Positions 1-6,352 of a stretch of DNA of 8,953 nucleotides are shown here, piece after piece. The translations under genes were made by a program, and so were the position numbers. Position 1 is the first letter of the stretch; each line of letters starts with the position of its first letter. Under the pieces are notes generated by a model. It was not told the origin of the DNA. It saw only the letters and a program-made list of their open reading frames with translations, and did no database searches. Source of the stretch: Geoglobus sp. (GTDB taxonomy: Archaea; Halobacteriota; Archaeoglobi; Archaeoglobales; Archaeoglobaceae); contig JALUWC010000352.1 in assembly GCA_027019885.1 (NCBI GenBank), positions 1 through 8,953 on the forward strand, read 5' to 3'.

Positions 1-267
1 CTCGGTTTTAGGAACATCAGGAGGAGCAAGGGCAGCAGAGGCCCTTATGATATCTACGCCGTGTCTCCAAGTGGCATTAAGACTTACGTTCAGGTTAAGA
101 GTTACACAGCAAGATTGAAGAGAGAAGAAAGGAGAAAGCTGAGGGACGTTGCAAGAAGGCGGAGAGGTTTTGCTGCTTACGTTCATTACAATGGCAGAGG
201 AAGGCTCAAAATGGTTCCGCTGGGGAACTGGGGTGGCAAAGGCAGAAAGAAAAGGAGTGGGAGATAA
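1..267 (+). CDS. C-terminal fragment of a PD-(D/E)XK, Holliday-junction-resolvase-like protein
   Basis: The reading frame is open from the first base of the window, so this is the 3' end (88 codons plus TAA) of a gene that starts upstream. The GTG at 61 is unlikely to be the true start, because the frame before it encodes sensible sequence (GPYDIYAV). The fragment shows a PD-(D/E)XK pattern: Asp17 in YDIYAV, a glycine-containing turn, then VQVKS with Gln31-Val-Lys33, followed by a basic helix (REERRKLRDVARRRR) and a strand-rich end (FAAYVHY). This layout is seen in archaeal Hjc-like and restriction-endonuclease-like proteins. Gln in place of the usual Glu/Asp occurs in some family members but may affect metal binding. 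The very basic tail (KGRKKRSGR) would suit nucleic-acid binding. The next gene starts 22 bp later on the same strand, so they are probably co-transcribed. The fold call is fairly secure; the exact role is not. Confidence 0.6.
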   Translation, partial: LGFRNIRRSKGSRGPYDIYAVSPSGIKTYVQVKSYTARLKREERRKLRDVARRRRGFAAYVHYNGRGRLKMVPLGNWGGKGRKKRSGR

Positions 268-277
268 TGGTTTTGAT

Positions 278-282
278 GGAGG
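278..282 (+). promoter_or_regulatory. Ribosome binding site GGAGG that fixes the start of the next gene
   Basis: GGAGG lies 7 nt before the ATG at 290. The same frame stays open upstream to a TTG at 149, but that stretch overlaps the preceding gene and has no comparable site, so 290 is preferred. Confidence 0.75.
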
Positions 283-289
283 CATTGTA

Positions 290-1540
290 ATGTCTGAAAT
301 TAAACTTGGAAATGACGGAGCGACAGTTTATGTGCAGTGTGAAATAAAGAATGAAGAGCTATTTGAGATTCTGGAAAGAGTGGATGAAAACAGAAGACTC
401 GAAGTTTTTCTGGACATTGTGAGAATCGGCGCTACCGGTTACAGAAGGATAGGGGTTGGTGTCGAACTTGACTTTGTCGAGAGGAAAATAGAAGAGATGC
501 TTTCAAAGCTGGAACGAACACTTGATCCTCATCTCGAAACAAGCCTCTTAGGAGTCTTCATGTCGAGGATTAAGGAGTACTTTGATAGGGGTGGTAGGAT
601 CGAAGACATTTTAGACCCAGAAACCGAGAACACCCCTCTCGGAAAATTCGTCAGATCGCTTAAGGAATACTTCGACAGCGGCGGGAAACTTGAGAGCTTG
701 CTGAATCCTGATAGCGAAACGAGTCCTATTGGAAGATTCAACAGAAAGCTTGATGAGTATCTCGGCAGAGGTGGAAGGCTCGAAGAGCTTTTGAATCCAG
801 CCGAAGATAGCTCACCATTAGGGAAACTGAAGAAGGAACTTCTTCAGGAATTTAAGGAGATCCGAGAGATAATCAGCAAGGAGGAAGCCAGGAAAGAAGT
901 GGTTGATGCCACAACACTGAAGGGCTATGTGTTTGAAGATGCATGTGATGAAATCCTCAATGGATGTGCTGGATTTGGTGAAACAGTAACGAGGACAACT
1001 GGTGAAGTTGGAAACATTCCAAAGAGCAAGAAGGGTGATTTTGTTGTAGAGCTTGAAAATGGGAAAAAGGTTGTTTTTGAAGTCAAAGACTGGCAAAGTG
1101 TATCTCTTAATAAAATCAAGGACGAAGTTAGCGAAGCAATGGAAAATAGGGGTGCCGATTATGGTGTTTTTGTTTCCAAATACATTGAATCATTACCGAA
1201 AAGTGTTGGGTGGTTTAATGAGTATGGCAACATTCTCGTTTGTGCACTTGGAAGCCGGGATGCTGACACTTTCCATCCTGAGATTCTGCATATAGCCTAT
1301 CAGTGGGCAAAGATGAGGTTGAAGGCTGAAGGGGATGTCGATAAAGAAGCAATTAAAAAGACAATACACGAGCTTGACGAAATGGATAATATGCTCGATG
1401 ACTTCTCAAAAATACTGACTCAGTGTAAAAGTGCCAGGAAAGCTATTAACGCAATAGAAGAAACGGCAGAACACCTCGAAAAATCAGTAAAAAATAAATT
1501 GGAATCATTAAAACATGCATTAGGAGTTGTATCTGGTTGA
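290..1540 (+). CDS. PD-(D/E)XK nuclease-fold protein with tandem 30-residue repeats and helical C-terminus
   Basis: This is a 416-residue protein I cannot assign to a named family. Residues 1-77 form a small mixed domain (LDIVRIGATGYRRIGVGVELDF) followed by a helix. Residues 78-195 hold four tandem 30-residue repeats of the form L(D/N)P-x5-SPLG-(helix)-GG(R/K)LExL. Residues 210-320 look like a PD-(D/E)XK core: Glu216 in YVFEDACDE, Asp250 in KKGDFVVEL, and Glu264-Val-Lys266 in VVFEVKDW. The D-Xn-ExK signature is complete, so a catalytically active nuclease is plausible. Residues 345-416 are mostly helical, with coiled-coil-like heptads near the end. No membrane segment or signal peptide is seen. 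The repeats followed by a nuclease core suggest an elongated or oligomeric DNA-cutting protein. The stop codon lies inside the first copy of a 37-bp direct repeat. It sits in an apparent operon with the upstream nuclease fragment. The nuclease fold is inferred from motifs; the substrate is unknown. Confidence 0.7.
   Translation: MSEIKLGNDGATVYVQCEIKNEELFEILERVDENRRLEVFLDIVRIGATGYRRIGVGVELDFVERKIEEMLSKLERTLDPHLETSLLGVFMSRIKEYFDRGGRIEDILDPETENTPLGKFVRSLKEYFDSGGKLESLLNPDSETSPIGRFNRKLDEYLGRGGRLEELLNPAEDSSPLGKLKKELLQEFKEIREIISKEEARKEVVDATTLKGYVFEDACDEILNGCAGFGETVTRTTGEVGNIPKSKKGDFVVELENGKKVVFEVKDWQSVSLNKIKDEVSEAMENRGADYGVFVSKYIESLPKSVGWFNEYGNILVCALGSRDADTFHPEILHIAYQWAKMRLKAEGDVDKEAIKKTIHELDEMDNMLDDFSKILTQCKSARKAINAIEETAEHLEKSVKNKLESLKHALGVVSG
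521..874 (+). repeat. Four in-frame 90-bp tandem repeats (30 residues each)
   Basis: Units at 521-610, 611-700, 701-790 and 791-874 (the last slightly short and diverged) encode residues 78-107, 108-137, 138-167 and 168-195. Each begins L(D/N)P, continues with an acidic/polar stretch, then (S/T)(P/L)(L/I)G, a basic amphipathic helix containing (K/D)EY(F/L), and GG(R/K)(L/I)E. The DNA copies have diverged while the protein pattern is kept, which points to old duplication under selection rather than a recent expansion. Confidence 0.8.
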
Positions 1541-1562
1541 GGTGATAGGTTGCCATTTGTAG
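1526..1562 (+). repeat. 37-bp perfect direct repeat, copy 1
   Basis: Identical to 1599-1635 over all 37 bases and mismatched at both flanks. It contains the last codons and TGA stop (1538-1540) of the upstream nuclease gene, a GAGGTGAT ribosome site and a TTG (1550). In this copy the TTG opens only a five-codon dead-end frame (MPFVG, stop at 1565). Confidence 0.95.
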
Positions 1563-1598
1563 GGTAACCGCTGTAATACCAAGCGAAAGCGATGAAAC
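1563..1598. other. 36-bp unique segment between the two 37-bp repeats
   Basis: This segment begins GGTAACCGC and ends GCGATGAAAC. It is not repeated elsewhere in the window and encodes nothing evident. Repeat length (37) and insert length (36) match the geometry of a CRISPR repeat plus spacer, although the repeat sequence comes from the genes themselves. Possible origins are a spacer-like integration with duplication of the target, or an ordinary short duplication with filler DNA. Confidence 0.6.
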
Positions 1599-1635
1599 GT
1601 TGTATCTGGTTGAGGTGATAGGTTGCCATTTGTAG
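1599..1635 (+). repeat. 37-bp perfect direct repeat, copy 2
   Basis: The second identical copy supplies the working translation start of the downstream gene: GAGGTGAT at 1612-1619 and TTG at 1623. Removing one repeat plus the insert (73 bp) would restore a compact junction with 9 nt between the TGA of the nuclease gene and this TTG. Confidence 0.95.
1612..1619 (+). promoter_or_regulatory. Ribosome binding site GAGGTGAT supporting a TTG start
   Basis: GAGGTGAT is an extended match to the expected archaeal 16S rRNA 3' end and ends 3 nt before the TTG at 1623. It supports a TTG start over the later ATG at 1728, which would remove the CxxC motif. Confidence 0.75.
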
Positions 1636-2078
1636 CTCTGTGCAAACACTGCAATTGGGGTGCATTGAGGGAGAATCTTCGCGGTATTAAATACACAATA
1701 CTCTCGCACTTTGGTTCAACTCATAACATGGAAGTTTCCATATTCAATCTCAGTTTTGATGACTTCGTCAGGCATGAGGTATTCCTCGACCATCCATACA
1801 TACTATTTGGTGATTATGTCTTTTCGTCTAAAATAGCCTACACCTATGATTACTGCATCGCCGTGATTACGCATTCAGACTTCGACTCGTATAAGGATGC
1901 CTCACCCGAGACCATACACAAATACTTTATAGAGTACTTTCCAATGCGTGCATTGGACAAAAACAGAACTATGGTGAGAATAAAAGAATTTGAAGATGTA
2001 TCAGATCTGTCTGACCGGGAATTGAAAGAACTGAGCAGATTTGTGTTAGAAGAATTAGAAAAAAGAGGATTAAGGTAG
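1623..2078 (+). CDS. Small CxxC/HxxxxH (putative zinc-binding) protein of unknown function
   Basis: A 151-residue protein I do not recognise. Near the N-terminus Cys7-x2-Cys10 is followed by His29-x4-His34, spacing compatible with a C2H2-like zinc site; metal binding is inferred. The middle (residues 36-100) is rich in aromatic and hydrophobic residues (HPYILFGDYVFSSKIAYTYDYCIAVITHSDF) and suggests a small alpha/beta domain. Residues 125-151 form a charged helix (LSDRELKELSRFVLEELEKRG). No signal peptide or membrane span is evident. It starts with TTG, chosen because of the strong GAGGTGAT site and because the CxxC motif lies just after it. The gene follows the repeat-bearing nuclease and was probably its immediate operon partner before the 73-bp duplication/insert separated them. 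An accessory, DNA-binding or regulatory role for the nuclease is possible but unproven. Confidence 0.7.
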   Translation: MPFVALCKHCNWGALRENLRGIKYTILSHFGSTHNMEVSIFNLSFDDFVRHEVFLDHPYILFGDYVFSSKIAYTYDYCIAVITHSDFDSYKDASPETIHKYFIEYFPMRALDKNRTMVRIKEFEDVSDLSDRELKELSRFVLEELEKRGLR

Positions 2079-2125
2079 GTGGAATGCTAACAGATATCAC
2101 CAAAAACAAGGGCCATAACTTGGCA

Positions 2126-2148
2126 TATCTAAAAATTATTTAAAAAAT
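2126..2148 (+). promoter_or_regulatory. Putative archaeal TATA-type promoter region before the methyltransferase gene
   Basis: The 101-bp gap at 2079-2179 ends in a strongly A/T-rich run including CTAAAAATTATTTAAAAA. TTTAAAAA at 2139-2146 resembles an archaeal TATA box and lies about 35-40 bp before the ATG, which would allow transcription to start near the ribosome site. The rest of the gap (2079-2125) shows no gene or clear hairpin. The exact box is uncertain because the whole tract is A/T-rich. Confidence 0.45.
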
Positions 2149-2164
2149 TAAAATTAAAAATCAG

Positions 2165-2169
2165 GGAGG
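2165..2169 (+). promoter_or_regulatory. Ribosome binding site GGAGG for the methyltransferase gene
   Basis: GGAGG lies inside a longer purine run (GGGAGGGGGATG), 10 nt before the ATG at 2180. An ATG at 2173 is out of frame. Confidence 0.65.
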
Positions 2170-2179
2170 GGGATGAAAT

Positions 2180-5100
2180 ATGGAAAAGAGGTTCATCGAA
2201 ACAGATTACTTCCCGCTCGGGATAGTTAATGATAAGTCTGTTTCTGAAAAGCAGGGTGGTGGAAGACCGCCTTACTGGGAGATGGTCTTCTGGTGGACCA
2301 GGAAACCGCTTGCTGGGGCGAGGGCTGTTATTGCCGCATCTCTACTGCCCGAGAACGTCTCTCCTGACGCTTTCAAGCAGATAGTCAGGCTTGATGTTAA
2401 AACTCCCCACAGGGAGAATCCCGTAATTCCTGAGAGTGTTAAAGAGTATTTTGAGGGTAAGAAACTGCTCGACCCCTTTGCGGGTTTCGGCTCGATTCCG
2501 CTTGAAGCGATGCGACTCGGGCTGGATGCAACTGCAATTGAGCTTCTGCCAACAGCCTACATATTCCTGAAGGCCGTGCTTGAGTATCCGGCGAAATACG
2601 GAAAGGACGAGGTTACTGTCGTCGAGGAGAAGGAAGTGAGGGGCAGAAAGGTCAGAAAGGCAAAGAAGGTCAGGAAGCTGGTTTATGACGTGCAGAGGTG
2701 GGGCAACTGGGTTACCGAGAGGCTGAAGGAAGATGAGGACATCAGAGAGCTTTACGATGAGGATGTCGCAGTGTATATCGGAACTTGGGAGGTCAAGTGT
2801 CCCCACTGCGAGAGGTGGACGCCGATAGTCGGCAACTGGTGGCTTGCGAGGGTTAAGGATAGCAGAGAGAAATACAAGCGCTTGGCCTTCATGAAGCCTG
2901 TGGTGAATGGCGACAGGGTGTATATCGAGGTTGTTGATGTCAATTCTGTTGTCGGGGATGTTTCGAATGCGAAGCTCGATGGTAATGTGATTAGGGTTGG
3001 TGAGGAAGCTTTTGAGGTACCTGAGCCTAATAAGTATCCTAAAAAAGCTTCTGCCAGATGTTTGCTATGTGGAAATGAGATTGAGAGTGTTGATAGCGAA
3101 GGCAATGTTGCAGATAATGGGGATTGGTATGTTAAGTGGGCTTTGAAGAAATACCATGAGGATGATGAGAGTTATGCCAAGCAGCGTTTAATGGTTAAGG
3201 TCAGGGTTGTTGATAACGATTTAGTTTTTGAACCATGTAGCGAGGAAGATAATAAAAGACTGGAAAAAGCAAAAGAGAAAGTCAAAGAGCTGGTTGAGAA
3301 AGGAGACCCTGACATTCCCAAAGAATTAATGCCATGGTATCAATTACAACCTCCTGCTAACTTTCCTCCATTGTTATACGGTTTTAAATACTGGATTGAT
3401 TTGTTTAACCCTCGCCAGCTTCTCACCCTCGTTAAGCTGGTTAAACTAATAAGAGAAGTTGGAAAGAAGATTGAAGAAGAGACTATCAAGAATGGGTGGA
3501 GTAAAGAAGAGACTAAATGTTATGCTGAGGTGGTATTGACATATCTTGGGATCGTTCTAATAAAACATGTTCAATATAACGCACTGCCAACAGGATGGAA
3601 TGCAGGTTTTTGGGGAATCCTCAAAATACGAGATGTAATGGGGCTTAGAGGTATCACTATGCAATGGAATTGGATTGAAGTTAACACATTAAAAAACGAA
3701 ATTCCGATGTCATTTGGTGGCATTTTAAGTGGATATATTTCAAATGCATTGAAATACCTCATTTCCTTCTCTGATTCAGCTCAAAAACAGCGAACTCTCA
3801 TTGAAGTTTCACAATCCAATGTCAAAGCTAGAATAATCCTTGATGATGCTACCACTTTATCAAAACTCGGCGAGGAAAAATACGACATAATTGTAACAGA
3901 CCCGCCGTATGCTAATGATGTTCCTTATACTGAGCTATCCGACTTCTATTACATCTGGCTCAAAAGAGTCCTAAGCGACTCAGACGGCAAAAAGCTTATC
4001 CCTTGTTTCCATGTTGAAGCGTTCTTCAGGAAAACTGATTACGGCTACGAGGAGATTCCAACCCAATGGCAGGAATTTGCAAGACAAGAAATTTCAACTA
4101 ATCCGGGTAGGTTTATAGATAGAGATGACAAGGAAGACTTTGCATCGAAGCACTTTGAAACCCTCTTCAACCTCGCATTTCTCTCCATGAAGTCCAGACT
4201 GAAGGAGGATGGCATCCTGGTAACCTACTACGCCCACACGTCTCCTGAGGCATGGGCAAACCTGCTCTACGCGGGCTGGAAGGGGGCTAAGATGCACATA
4301 ACCAACGCCCTCCCAATAGTAACCGAATCGGCCCAGCGCGTCACCGGCAGGGGAAAGATGAGGCTCGACACCTCCATAGTTGTTGTGTGGCGCAACGGGG
4401 TGAGCGGAACAGCCAGAATAAACGAACAGTCCTTCAGGCTTCAGGTTATTGAATCTGCAAAGAACAAAGCCCTCTCACTGCTCAGGCTGTCAAAGCACCG
4501 GGACTATGCTCTGAGGGGCAGGGACATCCTGATAGGAACGATGGGGGCAGTTTTGGCAGAGCTGACAAAGTATGAAGACGTGAGAGACGCAAAGGGCTCG
4601 CTCAGCGTGAAGGATCTCACAGAAAAGTACGTCTTCCCCATGACCGTCGAGGGCATGTTTCAGGCTTTAGCCGAGTATTACGGCGAGGGAATGGAGTTCG
4701 TCAGCATCGAAGACCCCATTGCCAGATACTACCTCCTGCTCAAAGCCTTCTTTGGCGCAACGGCCAATGGAGGTAGATTTGAGAGGTTGAAGGTCTCGCC
4801 CAACGAGCTGATAATGCTGAAGCTCGCCACCGGCGTTGACGCTTCTACCCTTGTCCGCCCCTCGAAGCCCTCACCCAGCACCACATATCTTTTCAGGAAA
4901 TCAAGCTCGGGCAGCGAGCTTACATTCCTGGAACCATCAAAAGCTGACTCAAAATATCTTGCCTCATACCTCGAAGAGAGGTGTGTGGTGCAGAGCGATG
5001 TAGTCATAATTAACTCCATCGACATGTTCCATTATCTGGCTTACCTCGCATCGAAAGGTGCTTCTCCAAGAGACTACGACGAGATCAGAACCCGTAACCC

Positions 5101-5218
5101 AAGGGCCTTCGATGAGGCAAAATCAATAGCTCTCATCCTCTCAAAGGTGCTTCCTGAAAGAGATCCAGAGAAGAGGCTGGCAGATACAGTGCTGGGATCG
5201 GTGTTTGGAGGTGTGTAA
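2180..5218 (+). CDS. DUF1156-type adenine/cytosine-N DNA methyltransferase with Zn-ribbon motifs
   Basis: A 1012-residue amino-DNA methyltransferase predicted to transfer a methyl group from SAM to an exocyclic amino group in DNA. The N-terminus is the DUF1156 signature: FIETDYFPLGIVN, EKQGGGRPPYWEMVFWW-(T)-RKPLAGARAVI. SAM-binding motif I is DPFAGFGS (98-105) and catalytic motif IV is DPPY (574-577), with about 470 residues between them. That gap holds paired cysteines C207-x2-C210 and C294-x2-C297, likely one zinc ribbon, and the family motif YGFKYWIDLFNPRQLL (400-415). Motif order I then IV fits the family. Residues 660-740 complete the Rossmann core (KEDGILVTYYAH); 750-1012 is a helical C-terminal region. 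Length is normal and the gene intact. In many genomes DUF1156 enzymes sit with a DUF499 ATPase and a helicase, but here the neighbours are a PD-(D/E)XK/CxxC gene pair and an AAA-protease pair. Base composition drops sharply in the middle of the gene. Confidence 0.92.
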   Translation: MEKRFIETDYFPLGIVNDKSVSEKQGGGRPPYWEMVFWWTRKPLAGARAVIAASLLPENVSPDAFKQIVRLDVKTPHRENPVIPESVKEYFEGKKLLDPFAGFGSIPLEAMRLGLDATAIELLPTAYIFLKAVLEYPAKYGKDEVTVVEEKEVRGRKVRKAKKVRKLVYDVQRWGNWVTERLKEDEDIRELYDEDVAVYIGTWEVKCPHCERWTPIVGNWWLARVKDSREKYKRLAFMKPVVNGDRVYIEVVDVNSVVGDVSNAKLDGNVIRVGEEAFEVPEPNKYPKKASARCLLCGNEIESVDSEGNVADNGDWYVKWALKKYHEDDESYAKQRLMVKVRVVDNDLVFEPCSEEDNKRLEKAKEKVKELVEKGDPDIPKELMPWYQLQPPANFPPLLYGFKYWIDLFNPRQLLTLVKLVKLIREVGKKIEEETIKNGWSKEETKCYAEVVLTYLGIVLIKHVQYNALPTGWNAGFWGILKIRDVMGLRGITMQWNWIEVNTLKNEIPMSFGGILSGYISNALKYLISFSDSAQKQRTLIEVSQSNVKARIILDDATTLSKLGEEKYDIIVTDPPYANDVPYTELSDFYYIWLKRVLSDSDGKKLIPCFHVEAFFRKTDYGYEEIPTQWQEFARQEISTNPGRFIDRDDKEDFASKHFETLFNLAFLSMKSRLKEDGILVTYYAHTSPEAWANLLYAGWKGAKMHITNALPIVTESAQRVTGRGKMRLDTSIVVVWRNGVSGTARINEQSFRLQVIESAKNKALSLLRLSKHRDYALRGRDILIGTMGAVLAELTKYEDVRDAKGSLSVKDLTEKYVFPMTVEGMFQALAEYYGEGMEFVSIEDPIARYYLLLKAFFGATANGGRFERLKVSPNELIMLKLATGVDASTLVRPSKPSPSTTYLFRKSSSGSELTFLEPSKADSKYLASYLEERCVVQSDVVIINSIDMFHYLAYLASKGASPRDYDEIRTRNPRAFDEAKSIALILSKVLPERDPEKRLADTVLGSVFGGV

Positions 5219-5248
5219 TGCGATAGAATCTGCGAAGTGGTGGTGTAG

Positions 5249-5263
5249 ATATATATTTATAAT
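5249..5263 (+). promoter_or_regulatory. TATA-like promoter element for the ATPase-protease operon
   Basis: In the 132-bp gap between the methyltransferase and the ATPase gene, ATATATATTTATAAT is the best TATA-box candidate. Transcription would start roughly 25 bp downstream, giving a leader of about 75 nt. The remainder of the gap (5264-5334) is A-rich without an obvious hairpin or gene. The position suggests that the ATPase and protease genes are transcribed independently of the methylase. Confidence 0.5.
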
Positions 5264-5336
5264 CAAAAGTAATGCATAATTGACCTTGATTGAAACAATA
5301 ATAAAGGAAACCGCAAAGTCAATAACATAATCTGAT

Positions 5337-5341
5337 GGAGG
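5337..5341 (+). promoter_or_regulatory. Ribosome binding site GGAGG before a TTG start
   Basis: GGAGG ends 9 nt before the TTG at 5351, the first in-frame start candidate after the upstream gap. An overlapping ATG at 5335 opens only an eight-codon frame ending at 5361. The context GATGGAGGC is the same as before the nuclease gene at 290. Confidence 0.6.
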
Positions 5342-5350
5342 CTGAAGAGC

Positions 5351-6352
5351 TTGAGGAGTGAGCTCATTAAAAAATTGTTTGTGGCATTTGCCGAAGGGGA
5401 TAGAGAGAGATTTTTAGAAATATCTGAAGAAATTATAAAAGAAGAAGAAAAGAAAAATCATCATCTACTCGCAAAAGAATTGAGAAAGATATTGTTTGAC
5501 AATAATAGGAGATTGAATTACGGAAAGAGATATAAAGCAAATATCCCTATACCGCGAGACTCAGATAAGGGTTTTCCACTTCTGGAAATTAAAGAGTATT
5601 ACTTCACATGGGATGACGTTGTTCTCCCAGAACATCTAAAATTTAAACTTAAGCTTATCGTAGAGGAGACTAAGCAAAAAGATGTTTTGGCTACCTATGG
5701 GTTAAGACCAAAACAGAAGTTACTCTTCTGCGGACCGCCGGGAACCGGAAAGACATTGACTTCTAAAGTTCTGAGTTCTGTGTTAAAGTACCCTCTTGTT
5801 TACGTCAGATTCGATTCAATAGTCTCATCCTATTTAGGTGAGACCGCTGCAAATTTGAGAAAAATTTTTGATTTCATCGAGCATGGGCAGTGGGTTATAC
5901 TGTTTGACGAGTTTGATATTGTTGGAAAACACAGAGACGATCCTTACGAGCATGGAGAAATAAAAAGGATTGTCAATAATTTCATGCAGATGCTGGATAA
6001 CTATAAAGGAAATAGCTTGATTATAGCTGCCACAAACCATCAGCATTTGCTTGACCCCGCGCTGTGGAGAAGATTCGACGAAATCCTCTTTTTCGATTTA
6101 CCCGATGAGCAAAGAAGAAAAGCCCTATTTAGACAATACCTCAGAGTTTTGGAGACGAAAAAAATTGATTTTGATGATCTTGCAAAGAGAACAGAGGGTT
6201 TTTCTGGGTCCGACATATCCCAAGTATGTGAAGAAGCTTTAAGAAGAACAATACTTGAAAGTAAAAAATATATAGATATGGAATACATTAAATGGGCGAT
6301 AGAAGAACAAATTCGTAGAATGAAAATCAGAGGGAACAAATATGGTCGATAG
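5351..6352 (+). CDS. ietA: AAA+ ATPase, IetA-like component of an ATPase-subtilase defence pair
   Basis: A 333-residue AAA+ ATPase of the single-domain FtsH/SpoVK-like type. Residues 1-60 are a helical domain (LFVAFAEGDRERFLEISEEIIKEE) like that I recall from bacterial members of this group. The ATPase core shows Walker A GPPGTGKT (128-135), an aromatic pore-loop candidate YLGET (161-165), Walker B VILFDEFD (182-189), sensor 1 AATN (226-229), arginine fingers in WRRFD (Arg240/Arg241) and the helical-lid sensor 2 region GFSGSDIS (283-290). All catalytic elements are intact, so it should hydrolyse ATP as a ring. It overlaps the downstream protease gene by 11 bp, which indicates translational coupling. 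IetA is the antitoxin-like partner that restrains or drives the IetS protease in the Agrobacterium plasmid system, and the pair has anti-phage activity in bacteria. Family membership is inferred from motifs, size and gene order. TTG is chosen as start; TTG 5375 is an alternative. Confidence 0.88.
   Translation: MRSELIKKLFVAFAEGDRERFLEISEEIIKEEEKKNHHLLAKELRKILFDNNRRLNYGKRYKANIPIPRDSDKGFPLLEIKEYYFTWDDVVLPEHLKFKLKLIVEETKQKDVLATYGLRPKQKLLFCGPPGTGKTLTSKVLSSVLKYPLVYVRFDSIVSSYLGETAANLRKIFDFIEHGQWVILFDEFDIVGKHRDDPYEHGEIKRIVNNFMQMLDNYKGNSLIIAATNHQHLLDPALWRRFDEILFFDLPDEQRRKALFRQYLRVLETKKIDFDDLAKRTEGFSGSDISQVCEEALRRTILESKKYIDMEYIKWAIEEQIRRMKIRGNKYGR

Noticed and set aside
149..289. Longer N-terminus of the repeat-bearing nuclease starting at TTG 149
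   Set aside because: It overlaps the coding end of the preceding gene and lacks a ribosome site, whereas ATG 290 has GGAGG at ideal spacing.
1526..1635. A conventional two-repeat CRISPR array
   Set aside because: The repeated sequence contains the stop, ribosome site and start of flanking genes and is not palindromic like a typical repeat; there is no leader, no third repeat and no cas gene in the window.
2131..2160. A/T-rich tract as a replication origin or attachment site
   Set aside because: It lacks inverted repeats, origin-box-like elements or duplicated flanks; a promoter is the simpler explanation.
2342..2806. 154-codon open frame on the minus strand
   Set aside because: It lies wholly inside the methyltransferase gene, has no recognisable motif and a low-complexity, Leu/Ser/Cys-rich composition typical of an antisense frame.
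5288..5296. GATTGAAAC, resembling the 3' end of many CRISPR repeats
   Set aside because: A single nine-base match in an A-rich gap with no repetition nearby; expected by chance.
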